Notes under the pieces: generated by a model
What the model was told of the DNA's origin: nothing
What the model saw: the letters and a program-made list of their open reading frames with translations, nothing else
Database searches by the model: none
Source of the DNA: Coriobacteriia bacterium
GTDB lineage: Bacteria > Actinomycetota > Coriobacteriia > Coriobacteriales > UBA8131
DNA length: 8,797 nt
Assembly: GCA_009779015.1 (NCBI GenBank)
Contig: WRFC01000025.1
Coordinates: 1-8,797, forward strand
Direction of reading: 5' to 3'
Part shown: positions 1 through 5,858 of the stretch, piece by piece
Position numbering within the stretch: the first letter of the stretch is position 1
Layout of the letters: each line of letters opens with the position of its first letter
Program-made: the position numbers and the translations under genes

Positions 1-54
1 ACCGAAAGGATGACAGCGCGCTCGCTTGAGCCAGCTGGAAAGGTCTATGGCTAA
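1..54 (+). CDS. Possible 3' end of an upstream gene (partial)
   Basis: The first reading frame is open from the left edge to a TAA at 52-54, ending in ...AGKVYG. That stop would overlap the next gene's ATG at 47 by 8 bases, a common layout in tightly packed operons. The third frame is also open until a TGA at 27-29 (ending ...DSALA), and the upstream gene could end there instead, 17 bases before the next start. The fragment is too short to identify a family or to choose firmly between the two frames. Confidence 0.3.
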   Translation, partial: TERMTARSLEPAGKVYG

Positions 55-406
55 AAAAAGCACACAGGTAGTCTCGTTCTTAGGCGGCTTGGTTTTTGTT
101 GGGATAGTGGTAGGTGTGACTGTTGCCCTGAACAAAAAGCTCAGAGAAGAGTTGTCGAGCCAGGCACGGTCCCTGGTCGAGACAGGCAAATCGGTCGTAG
201 AGCAGGTACAGTTTGTGACCGGACGTGTCCAGCGGGTTGCCGAAGGACTAGAGGGGCTAAAAAAAGACAGTGCCGCCGAACAAGCCAGCGCCAATATCTT
301 GGAAGCCCAGAATTACAGTGATAAGTGGGCAGAGATCGAAACAGCAATAAAGAGGCGCCAGGAATCGGAGCAGCCCGCAAACGATGATTTAAGGGTGGAC
401 GTGTGA
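47..406 (+). CDS. Small single-pass membrane protein, YtxH-like build
   Basis: This predicted protein has 119 residues. A short basic start (MAKKS) is followed by one hydrophobic, glycine-rich segment at about residues 8-28, then KK and a long charged, probably helical or coiled-coil tail (about 30-105) and an acidic end. One N-terminal membrane helix with a glycine-rich core and a soluble helical tail is the general build of YtxH/DUF948-type small envelope proteins; no catalytic motif is visible. I choose ATG 47 because GGAAAGG lies at 37-43, although its 3-base spacing is short. A TTG at 26 would add seven residues but has no well-placed ribosome site. The coding sequence is less GC-rich than the genes after 800. 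It is probably the last gene of an operon entering from the left. The function is unknown. Confidence 0.65.
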   Translation: MAKKSTQVVSFLGGLVFVGIVVGVTVALNKKLREELSSQARSLVETGKSVVEQVQFVTGRVQRVAEGLEGLKKDSAAEQASANILEAQNYSDKWAEIETAIKRRQESEQPANDDLRVDV

Positions 407-464
407 AAGGCAGCGATGGTAGGATAGATAAAGCAAAAGCCTGGCGACTTCTGTGCGCACAAGC

Positions 465-494
465 TTCACAAAAAATCTATCATAAAAACATAAT
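465..494 (+). promoter_or_regulatory. Possible sigma-70-type promoter
   Basis: TTCACA (465-470) and CATAAT (489-494) are separated by 18 bases. Each matches the housekeeping consensus at five of six positions, in an A/T-rich setting. A start near 501 would give an RNA of about 144 bases if it ends at the strong terminator at 606-644. No ribosome site followed by a credible reading frame lies in that interval, so the product could be a non-coding RNA or an attenuated leader. The call rests on pattern only. Confidence 0.35.
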
Positions 495-523
495 TTTGTC
501 AAGCATTATTGGGCACCCGTTTG

Positions 524-562
524 CCCCGTTGAACGGGGGTTTCAATTTATTCAAAAACCCTC
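524..562 (+). other. Two mutually exclusive hairpins
   Basis: CCCCG (524-528) can pair with CGGGG (534-538) around the loop TTGAA. Alternatively GGGGGTTT (535-542) can pair with AAACCCTC (555-562), including one G-U pair, around a 12-base loop. The two structures share bases 535-538 and cannot form together. A further copy of CCCGTT (516-521) could pair with AACGGG (532-537). Switching structures upstream of a terminator are typical of leader RNAs, but I found no strand that would open the terminator stem itself, so regulation is speculative. Confidence 0.35.
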
Positions 563-605
563 TATCCTTATAAATGCGTAAGCAAGCTAATTCGGTTTGC
601 TTTCA

Positions 606-644
606 TGAGAGAGAGCGAAGGGCGTCGCTCTCTCTCACTTTTTT
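606..644 (+). terminator. Strong intrinsic terminator
   Basis: A perfect 12-bp stem is formed by 607-618 (GAGAGAGAGCGA) and 625-636 (TCGCTCTCTCTC), extended to 13 bp by T606-A637, around the six-base loop AGGGCG. It is followed by AC and six T at 639-644. This is a textbook Rho-independent terminator on the + strand; the reverse orientation lacks a comparable T-run. It may end transcription of the membrane-protein operon (200 bases of 3' UTR) or a short RNA starting near 501, and it separates these from degV. Confidence 0.9.
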
Positions 645-732
645 ATCCAGAAACCAAGATCAGGCTTATTGTCTGGCCGCCTGCCTGTGCGGCCTGTTTG
701 CTTCTATGCTCCGCTTAATCAGCCACCGAGGA

Positions 733-738
733 TATAAT
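733..738 (+). promoter_or_regulatory. Probable -10 box of the degV promoter
   Basis: TATAAT is a perfect -10 hexamer in GAGGATATAATAG, after the terminator and 51 bases before the GTG start of degV. A start near 745 would give a 5' UTR of about 45 bases. No good -35 box lies 15-19 bases upstream (the area reads GCTCCGCTTAATC) and there is no TG extension, so the promoter may need an activator or another sigma factor. Confidence 0.55.
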
Positions 739-748
739 AGTTTTTTAC

Positions 749-767
749 AGCGTTGCGTCATAACGCT
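749..767 (+). promoter_or_regulatory. 5'-UTR hairpin before degV
   Basis: AGCGTT (749-754) pairs perfectly with AACGCT (762-767) around the seven-base loop GCGTCAT. The hairpin would sit close to the 5' end of the predicted degV transcript, eight bases before the ribosome site at 776-781. It could stabilise the mRNA or bind a regulator; neither is shown by the sequence. Confidence 0.35.
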
Positions 768-788
768 TGAAAAGAAAGGGGCAGCCTG

Positions 789-1895
789 GTGACAGCAAGC
801 ATGCGCTGTTGCAATATCGTTCTTGATTCATGTTGTGACCTTCCGCGGGCGATTATCGATCCTCTGGATATCGAGTTGCTGCAGTTCCCATTCATAATGG
901 ACGACGGCGAGCATTTTGACGACCTCGAAAAATCAATGGACGCACACAGCTTTTATGAGCGGTTGCGTAAGGGCGAGCAGGCCCACACCGCACAGGTTCC
1001 CTATGGCCAGATCGTCGATGTCTTTGAACGGATGGCGCTTTCGGGCCGGCCGACCGTCTTCTTGTGCTTTAGCTCTGGCCTGTCCGGGACGTTTGAGACG
1101 ATCAAGCAGGTCTGGGGTGAGACCATGGCCAAATACCCAGAGTCCGAGATCTATGTTGTTGACACCGGCCTGGCCTCGATTGCCGAGGGGCTGCTGGTTT
1201 ACGAGGCGGTGCACCAGGCCGACCGCGGGCTGACAGCGGCCGAGCTGGCCGCCTGGGCCGAGGAGGCAAAGTTCTTTGTCAACGCCTACTTTACCCTGCC
1301 CGACCTCGAGACGCTGAGGCGCGGCGGGCGGGTGCCCGAGGTAGCCGCCTTTGCCGGCGCCAAGCTCGATATCAAGCCGATCCTCTGCTTTGAGCTGAGC
1401 GGACAATTGAGTTTTCATAGCGCCTCGCGCGGGCGTAAAAAGGCCATCAAGCAGATCATCCAGCTCTATTTTGAGCGGCGGCGCGACGACTCGCGCACGC
1501 TGTTCTTTGGCTCTGGCGACGCCCCCAAAGAGCTGGCGGCCATGGAAGAGCAGGTTATGAGGCTCGAGACAGGGGCAGCCCCGATACCCTTCTCGATGAA
1601 TGTCGGCCCCGTCATTGGCACGCATACCGGCCCCGACCTTTTGGCCTTGGCTTTTTGGGGCCGGGACCGCAGGCTCGACGTCTCGCTGACTGACCGTATC
1701 GCCAACCTCATCAGCGCCCGCTCTGACCCAGACAAGGCGGCGCGGCGTGCCCGTGAGAAAAAGGACCGCGTCGGCCACCTTGAAGGCACCGGTGGCCACC
1801 TTGAGGGCAGCACCGGCCACACCGAGGCCACCGTCGGCCACAGGCCGGTGTCCGACGCTGACGAGAATAAAATGACCCAAGAAGAAAGATGGTAA
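789..1895 (+). CDS. DegV family fatty-acid-binding protein with repeat tail
   Basis: This predicted protein has 368 residues. DegV/FakB-type proteins bind a fatty acid in a two-domain fold; in Firmicutes FakB presents it to the kinase FakA for phosphorylation. Family marks are the N-terminal DSCCDLP (13-19), SSGLSGT (95-101), VVDTGLAS (123-130), the RRGGRVPE segment (177-184), the KPIL motif (196-199) and a glycine-rich GPVIGTHTGP near the end (273-282). The start is GTG 789, because AAGGGG (776-781) sits seven bases upstream; the ATG at 801 is less well placed. DegV proteins usually run about 280-300 residues. Here about 60 extra residues follow, first basic (RRAREKKDR), then four GH-containing heptads. 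The next gene begins 4 bp after the stop, so the two are probably co-transcribed. No fatty-acid kinase gene is in the window, so the physiological role is unproven. Confidence 0.9.
   Translation: MTASMRCCNIVLDSCCDLPRAIIDPLDIELLQFPFIMDDGEHFDDLEKSMDAHSFYERLRKGEQAHTAQVPYGQIVDVFERMALSGRPTVFLCFSSGLSGTFETIKQVWGETMAKYPESEIYVVDTGLASIAEGLLVYEAVHQADRGLTAAELAAWAEEAKFFVNAYFTLPDLETLRRGGRVPEVAAFAGAKLDIKPILCFELSGQLSFHSASRGRKKAIKQIIQLYFERRRDDSRTLFFGSGDAPKELAAMEEQVMRLETGAAPIPFSMNVGPVIGTHTGPDLLALAFWGRDRRLDVSLTDRIANLISARSDPDKAARRAREKKDRVGHLEGTGGHLEGSTGHTEATVGHRPVSDADENKMTQEERW
1770..1853 (+). repeat. Four 21-bp repeats in the degV 3' end
   Basis: Four in-frame 21-bp units (1770-1790, 1791-1811, 1812-1832, 1833-1853) share the core GGCCAC. 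The first two are nearly identical and the last two have diverged. They encode heptads of the type x-G-H-x-x-x-x, placing histidines at residues 330, 337, 344 and 351, exactly seven apart. The tail is probably disordered or weakly helical; regular histidine spacing could bind metal, but that is only a suggestion. Confidence 0.75.
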
Positions 1896-1899
1896 GAAT

Positions 1900-2673
1900 A
1901 TGTCGGATTTTGAGCATTCGCTCGCAGTCTTTATAGATTATGAGAACCTGGCCTTAGGGGCGACACCAAAAGGCCGCGGAAAGCGCATTGCGGCTATCAC
2001 TCCAGACATCGGCCGCATCTTAGAGCGCCTGGTCGAGAAAGGCAAGCTGGTCGTCAAGCGGGCTTACTCGGATTGGCAGCGCTTCTCAGACGTCGTCAAA
2101 GAATTGCACGGGCTGGGCATCGACCTCACCGAGATCCCGGACCGCGGGCTGACCGGCAAGAACTCCGCCGACATCCGCCTGGCCGTCGACGCTATGGAGC
2201 TTTGCTACAGCAAAGACTTTATCGACACCTTTGTCGTGGTCTCGGGCGACAGCGACTTTACCCCGCTGGTGACCAAGCTCAAAGAGAACGGCAAGACCGT
2301 GATTGGCGTGGGCATGCGCGACTCGACCAGCGAGCTCTTGGCCACCAACTGCGACGAGTTCATGTTCTACGAAGAGATTGGCATGTCGGGCGATGTTCCG
2401 GCGATTCCCGACTCGCCGGGCACCGAGAAGCGCTCGGCCTACCAGCTGCTCTTTGACAGCATCGCCGCATTGCAGCGCGAGAATGCCGAGACCATGCACT
2501 CCTCGCTCATCAAAGACACGATACGCCGCAAGGTACCGCACTTTAGCGAGCAGGTCCATGGCTACCGCTCGTTTACCCAGCTTTTAGAAGAGGCGCAGAC
2601 GCTGGGGCTGATTGCCATGCACAAAGACTCGAAGAGCGGCACTTGGGTGGTCGAGGGGTTTAGTGGGCATTAA
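1900..2673 (+). CDS. NYN domain (LabA/DUF88-like) protein with C-terminal OST-HTH/LOTUS domain
   Basis: This predicted protein has 257 residues. The N-terminal half is a PIN-like NYN domain, a fold of metal-dependent ribonucleases. It shows FIDYEN (11-16) with acidic D13, KNSADIRLAVD (87-97) with D91 and D97, and VVSGDSDF (113-120) with D117 and D119. These acidic residues match the expected active-site set, so nuclease activity is plausible. Residues about 175-252 (LLFDSIAALQ to GTWVV) resemble the OST-HTH/LOTUS winged-helix domain that accompanies many bacterial NYN proteins and is thought to bind RNA, including G-rich RNA. ATG 1900 lies 4 bp after degV, with only a weak ribosome site, suggesting coupling to degV translation. 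The substrate is unknown. Confidence 0.88.
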   Translation: MSDFEHSLAVFIDYENLALGATPKGRGKRIAAITPDIGRILERLVEKGKLVVKRAYSDWQRFSDVVKELHGLGIDLTEIPDRGLTGKNSADIRLAVDAMELCYSKDFIDTFVVVSGDSDFTPLVTKLKENGKTVIGVGMRDSTSELLATNCDEFMFYEEIGMSGDVPAIPDSPGTEKRSAYQLLFDSIAALQRENAETMHSSLIKDTIRRKVPHFSEQVHGYRSFTQLLEEAQTLGLIAMHKDSKSGTWVVEGFSGH

Positions 2674-2710
2674 ACACTAAGCGGTCAGAAAAGCCGGGCG
2701 GCCGCCTTTG

Positions 2711-2759
2711 CCCAGCAGGGCGGTGGCGCAGTGGGGCAACTGGGCAGCAGGGCAATGGC
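2711..2759 (+). repeat. Short G-rich tandem repeat in intergenic gap
   Basis: About three imperfect copies of a 16-17-base unit (CCCAGCAGGGCGGTGG; GCAGTGGGGCAACTGG; GCAGCAGGGCAATGGC) lie in the 146-base gap between the NYN gene and the aldo-keto reductase. No convincing terminator or promoter is visible in the gap. The unit differs from the other intergenic repeats of this window but shares their G-richness on the + strand. Confidence 0.5.
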
Positions 2760-2819
2760 ACCAGCAAGCAGGGGCCGGCGTCAAATAGCATCAAAAGCGA
2801 AAGTCGGGTGGGGATGAAG

Positions 2820-4004
2820 ATGCAGTACCGGAGAAGCCCAAAGATTGACGCCGATCTCTCGGTCCTTGGCTTTGGCTGCATGCGCTTTCCGCGCACGCTG
2901 GCTGCCACCGACATGACAAAGACCGAGGCCTTGTTCAGAGAGGCCATCGAGGGCGGTGTCAACTATTTTGATACAGCCTATGTCTACCCGGGCAGCGAGT
3001 CGGCGACCGGTGAGATCTTGGCCAAAGACGGGCTGCGCGAGCGCGTCTACCTGGCCACCAAGCTACCGCGCCAGCTGTGTAAAAGCCACGATGACCTCGA
3101 CCGCATCTTTAGCAAGCAATTAGAGCGGCTGAAAACCGGCTACATTGACTTTTATCTTATCCATAATTTGCCCTCGCTCTTTTATTGGCAGAGGCTGGTG
3201 GACTTGGGGATTGAGGAATGGATTGCCGAGAAGAAGCAGAGCGGGCAGGTGCGCTGGATCGGCTTTTCTTTCCACGGGGCGCAAAATGATTTTATCGAGC
3301 TATTAGATGTATATGACTGGGATTTTTGTCAGATACAATACAATTATTTGGATGAGAATTATCAGGCCGGGCGGGTTGGGCTAAAAGCCGCATATGCCAA
3401 GGGTGTGCCGGTCATCATCATGGAGCCTCTGAGGGGCGGCAAGCTGGCGACGGGCCTGCCCAAAGAGGCCGCCCAGATCTTAGAGCAGGCCGACCCCCAG
3501 GCCTCGCTGGCCTCGTGGGCCTTTAAATGGCTTTACGACCAGCCCGAGCCGAGCGTCGTGCTTTCGGGCATGAACGCCCCAGAGCAGCTGCGCGACAACC
3601 TGGCGGTGGCCGGGCAGGCTGCGGTGGGCATGCTGGGCAGCGAGCAGAAAGGCGTGTTAGAGAAGGCCATCGAGCTGATCAAGGCCACATACCGCGTGCC
3701 TTGCACGGGCTGCAACTACTGCATGCCCTGCCCGCATGGTGTGAGCATTCCGAGCTGTTTTTCGGCTTACAACGCGCGCACTACGCAGGGGCTGATTGTT
3801 GGCATGAGCCAGTACGTGACATCAACGGCGGCCAACCGCCCCGGCCAATACAGCGGGGCCGCCAACTGCCAGGCCTGCGGCGTCTGTTTAGAAAAGTGCC
3901 CACAACAGATTGAGATTATCGAGCAGCTCAAAGAGGTTAAAAAGCATATGGAGCCTTTCTGGTTTAAACTTGCGCTGAAGGTGCTGGGCGCGATCAGCAA
4001 ATAA
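2820..4004 (+). CDS. Aldo/keto reductase with C-terminal [4Fe-4S] ferredoxin-like domain
   Basis: This predicted protein has 394 residues. Residues 1 to about 280 form an NAD(P)H-type aldo-keto reductase barrel, beginning MQYR and SVLGFGCMRFP. The catalytic tetrad is visible: D51 and Y56 (FDTAYVY), K81 (LATK) and H115 (YLIH). The C-terminal part has two cysteine groups, C295/C298/C301/C304 (CTGCNYCMPCP) and C350/C353/C356/C360 (CQACGVCLEKCP), fitting the [4Fe-4S]-binding extension of anaerobe-type reductases. I choose ATG 2820 because GGTGGGG (2807-2813) sits six bases upstream and MQYR is the usual family start; GTG 2808 and ATG 2814 are in-frame alternatives. The enzyme is cytosolic and its substrate cannot be inferred. 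A stretch around 3285-3365 uses markedly more A/T-ending codons than the rest. Confidence 0.92.
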   Translation: MQYRRSPKIDADLSVLGFGCMRFPRTLAATDMTKTEALFREAIEGGVNYFDTAYVYPGSESATGEILAKDGLRERVYLATKLPRQLCKSHDDLDRIFSKQLERLKTGYIDFYLIHNLPSLFYWQRLVDLGIEEWIAEKKQSGQVRWIGFSFHGAQNDFIELLDVYDWDFCQIQYNYLDENYQAGRVGLKAAYAKGVPVIIMEPLRGGKLATGLPKEAAQILEQADPQASLASWAFKWLYDQPEPSVVLSGMNAPEQLRDNLAVAGQAAVGMLGSEQKGVLEKAIELIKATYRVPCTGCNYCMPCPHGVSIPSCFSAYNARTTQGLIVGMSQYVTSTAANRPGQYSGAANCQACGVCLEKCPQQIEIIEQLKEVKKHMEPFWFKLALKVLGAISK

Positions 4005-4023
4005 CCGGGGCCGCAGCATGGGC

Positions 4024-4190
4024 GGGGGCGCGGATAGGGGCGCAGGTGGGGCAAGGACGGTGGCGCGGACGGGGGCGCGGGCAAGGGTACGGACGGTGGT
4101 ACAGTCGGGGGCGTGGATAGGAGTACGGACGGGGGCGTGGATAAGAGAACGGCCGGGGGCGTGGACAAGGGTACGGCCGGGAACAGTCGG
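4024..4190 (+). repeat. 24-bp G-rich minisatellite with 12-bp sub-period
   Basis: Clear 24-base units start at 4024, 4071, 4107, 4131 and 4155, each beginning GGGGGCG and ending near CGGAC, CGGCC or similar. Irregular 23-base (4048-4070) and 12-base (4095-4106) units lie between them. Each 24-mer splits into two related 12-mers of the pattern RGGGGYRYGGAY, so the array probably grew from a 12-base unit. The frame is open through the array (GAWI..RT, GAWIRERP-like octapeptides), so it could be mistaken for an N-terminal extension of the next gene. The well-placed ribosome site after the array argues it is untranslated. It fills nearly all of the gap 4005-4206. Confidence 0.8.
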
Positions 4191-4206
4191 GGCAAAGGAC
4201 AGAGAA

Positions 4207-5010
4207 GTGATATCTGAGAATTCTACAATCTGGGAGGAAGAGCCTTCGTTTTATTGCTCGGATGGGACCAAGCTGGCCGTTAAGCTGCGCTTTTCAAAGC
4301 GCGCCAAACGCCGGCGCATCAACCTCTCGCCCCGCGAGGGCCTAGAGGTGGTCTACCCGGCCACAGGCGAGCACCCCAAGCCCGCTCAGTTCTTAGAAGA
4401 GCAACGACAGTGGATCGAACGGGCGGTCAAACGCACCGAGCTGCAGCGCCAGGCGCTAGAAGCCAGCCGTCGGCAGGGGCTGCCGCGCTGGATTGACTTT
4501 GAGATCTTGGCCGAGCGTTGGCGGATCGACTATCAGCCCAGCGCCTCGTTGAATATCCGCATCGGGCGGCCGGTGCTGCTTAAGCAAGACTTGGCCAAAA
4601 GCACCTATTCTTTGCCCCTGAGCGGTAATGTCGAAGACCAGAGGCTCTGCCGGCTCGCCCTCCAACGGTTTGTTCTGGCGCGGGCGCGGGCGCAATTGCC
4701 CCGCTCTGCGCACGCAGTCTTAAGCGAGATCGGCCAAAAGCCCAGCGAGATCAGGGTCAAGCGGCGTAAGCATACCTGGGGCACTTGTTCGAGCATCGGC
4801 GTGATTACGCTGGATGCCCGCGCCCTGCTGTTGCCGCGTGAGCTGGCGCGCGAGATCATCTTGCACGAGGCGGCGCACTTGAAGGTGCCCAACCACTCGG
4901 CAGAGTTCTACCGCGAGCTCTACTCGTACCCGGGGGCCTCTGAAGAGAATGAGAAGACGCTGAAGCGGGCGGCCGCACTTATCCCCGCCTGGTTTGAAGA
5001 CACCGAGTGA
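4207..5010 (+). CDS. YgjP-like zinc metallopeptidase (M48-related, DUF45)
   Basis: This predicted protein has 267 residues. The C-terminal third holds WGTCSS (191-196), close to the family's WGSCS signature, and the zinc motif HEAAH (220-224) with catalytic E221. The downstream NH at 229-230, six residues after the motif, gives H230 as probable third ligand. This is the hallmark of the YgjP/DUF45 branch of gluzincins, soluble enzymes whose substrates are poorly known. The N-terminal part (RFSKRAKRRRINLSPREGLEVVYP) also matches the family's basic beta-rich start. The frame extends back to an ATG at 4018 through a G-rich repeat, but GTG 4207 is much better: AAAGGA (4194-4199) lies seven bases upstream and the length then fits the family (roughly 230-260). 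Neighbours give no functional clue. Confidence 0.9.
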   Translation: MISENSTIWEEEPSFYCSDGTKLAVKLRFSKRAKRRRINLSPREGLEVVYPATGEHPKPAQFLEEQRQWIERAVKRTELQRQALEASRRQGLPRWIDFEILAERWRIDYQPSASLNIRIGRPVLLKQDLAKSTYSLPLSGNVEDQRLCRLALQRFVLARARAQLPRSAHAVLSEIGQKPSEIRVKRRKHTWGTCSSIGVITLDARALLLPRELAREIILHEAAHLKVPNHSAEFYRELYSYPGASEENEKTLKRAAALIPAWFEDTE

Positions 5011-5030
5011 GGCGGCCTTGACGGCTTGCT

Positions 5031-5078
5031 GGCAGGCAGCGGCAGGCAGCGGCCGACGGGGCCGACGGGGCCGCTGCC
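5031..5078 (+). repeat. GC-rich direct repeats forming a 10-bp stem hairpin
   Basis: GGCAGGCAGC occurs twice in tandem (5031-5040, 5041-5050), followed by two and a half copies of GGCCGACGG (5051-5073). GGCAGCGGCC (5045-5054) pairs perfectly with GGCCGCTGCC (5069-5078) around a 14-base loop. No T-run follows, so this is not a normal intrinsic terminator; it could slow polymerase or protect the upstream mRNA end. The rest of the 193-base gap (to 5203) shows only a weak TGTTAAACT at 5088-5096 that might be an extended -10 element. Confidence 0.55.
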
Positions 5079-5203
5079 CGAGGCCGGTGTTAAACTAGAA
5101 GCAACAGATCGGACAACGACGAGCAAAGGCGAGGCCAACGCCCGGGGGCGCTGGCGCAAGGCAAGGGCGCGAGAGTGCGAGACTAAGAGTAGAGGAGAAA
5201 ACC

Positions 5204-5830
5204 ATGAAGGTCTTACTAGTAAACGGCAGCCCGCACCAGGACGGCTGCACACATACGGCGTTGCGGCAGTTGGCGCGCGGGCTTGAAGAGCAGGGCATCG
5301 AGACGGTCGAGCAATGGATTGGGACTGCCCCGATCAAGGGTTGTTGCGCTTGCGGCAATTGCCGTAAGACCAAGCGCTGCGACTTTGGCAGCGACGACGG
5401 CGTGAATGAGATGATCGAGCGGATGCAGGGCTGCGACGGGCTGGTCTTAGGGTCGCCGGTGCACTTTGCCGGCATCACCGGGGCGCTCAAATGCCTGCTG
5501 GACAGGGCGTTTTTTGCGGCCGGCACGACCTTTGCGCTAAAGCCGGCGGCCTGCCTGGTCTCGGCCCGCCGGGCGGGCACCACGGCGGCGCTAGAGCAGC
5601 TGCAGAAGTTTCCGCAGTTTGCCCAGATGCCGCTGGTCTCGTCGTTTTATTGGCCGATGGTGCACGGCCGGATGGCCGATGAGGCCCTGCTGGACGAGGA
5701 GGGCATGGACATCTGCTATCAGCTTGGCCTGAACATGGCCTGGATGTTGCGCAGTATCGACGCCGGGCAGGCCGCTGGCGTGATGCCGCTGAAGTCAGAC
5801 TCGCACCGCATGACTAACTTTGTCCGCTGA
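5204..5830 (+). CDS. NAD(P)H-dependent FMN reductase / flavodoxin-fold family protein
   Basis: This predicted protein has 208 residues. MKVLLVNGSPHQDGCTH is the first strand and FMN phosphate loop typical of the NADPH-dependent FMN reductase family (N7-G8-S9-P10). GSPVHF (83-88) and GALKCLLDR (93-101) are the second flavin-contacting region and dimer helix seen in iron-sulfur flavoprotein-like members. A cysteine cluster at C47, C48, C50, C53 and C59 lies where related iron-sulfur flavoproteins carry a compact [4Fe-4S] motif (CxxCxxC plus a distal Cys). Spacing here is C-C-x-C-x2-C-x5-C, so a cluster is possible but not certain. The start is firm: AGAGGAG (5191-5197), six bases, ATG. The 24 bp to Nif3 suggests co-transcription. 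The role is probably flavin-mediated electron transfer in the cytosol. Confidence 0.88.
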   Translation: MKVLLVNGSPHQDGCTHTALRQLARGLEEQGIETVEQWIGTAPIKGCCACGNCRKTKRCDFGSDDGVNEMIERMQGCDGLVLGSPVHFAGITGALKCLLDRAFFAAGTTFALKPAACLVSARRAGTTAALEQLQKFPQFAQMPLVSSFYWPMVHGRMADEALLDEEGMDICYQLGLNMAWMLRSIDAGQAAGVMPLKSDSHRMTNFVR

Positions 5831-5839
5831 GCTTGTTGC

Positions 5840-5858
5840 GATGGGCCTCGTGCGATGA
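5840..5858 (+). promoter_or_regulatory. Start-site element and mini-ORF before the Nif3 gene
   Basis: GATGGG (5840-5845) lies nine bases before the Nif3 ATG at 5855, which lacks a normal ribosome site. The ATG inside it opens a five-codon frame (MGLVR) whose TGA (5856-5858) overlaps the Nif3 start as ATGA. The mini-ORF could couple translation, or the G-run could be an unusual ribosome site. The same arrangement recurs before the zinc-ribbon gene. Confidence 0.3.

Larger units (their letters stand above)
407..788 (+). other. AT-richer gene-free stretch with regulatory structure
   Basis: This 382-base gap has no convincing gene. In order it holds a possible promoter (465-494), mutually exclusive hairpins (524-562), a small hairpin AAGCAA/TTGCTT (580-585 with 597-602), a very strong terminator (606-644), a weaker GGCCGC/GCGGCC hairpin (675-680 with 689-694) followed by a modestly T-rich stretch, a perfect TATAAT (733-738), a 5'-UTR hairpin (749-767) and the degV ribosome site AAGGGG (776-781). 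An open frame from 574 to 792 crosses the terminator and has no ribosome site, so I do not call it a gene. The composition is clearly more AT-rich than the genes downstream. Confidence 0.6.

Noticed and set aside
675..702. Second terminator before degV
   Set aside because: The 6-bp GGCCGC/GCGGCC stem is followed only by TGTTTGCTTC, too weak to call beside the strong terminator upstream.
574..792. Open frame of 72 codons ending GTGA over the degV start
   Set aside because: It runs straight through the strong terminator at 606-644, has no ribosome site at ATG 574, and its sequence is partly translated hairpin (ERERRASLSL). The overlap with the degV GTG looks like chance.
933..1880. Long reverse-strand frame opposite degV
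   Set aside because: It mirrors a strongly supported forward gene in GC-rich DNA and has no recognisable motif or ribosome site.
4024..4190. CRISPR array
   Set aside because: The units are contiguous 24/12-base tandem repeats without unique spacers of constant length, and no cas gene is present.
3767..4195. Reverse-strand Pro/Ser/Leu-rich frame
   Set aside because: It is the antisense of the aldo-keto reductase end and the G-rich repeat; its LLSTPP-type repeats simply reflect the minisatellite.
4018..4206. N-terminal extension of the metalloprotease
   Set aside because: The segment is a translated 24-bp repeat with no family similarity, and an AAAGGA site seven bases before GTG 4207 gives a protein of normal length.
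5045..5078. Intrinsic terminator after the metalloprotease gene
   Set aside because: The 10-bp GC stem is good, but the loop is 14 bases and no T-run follows.
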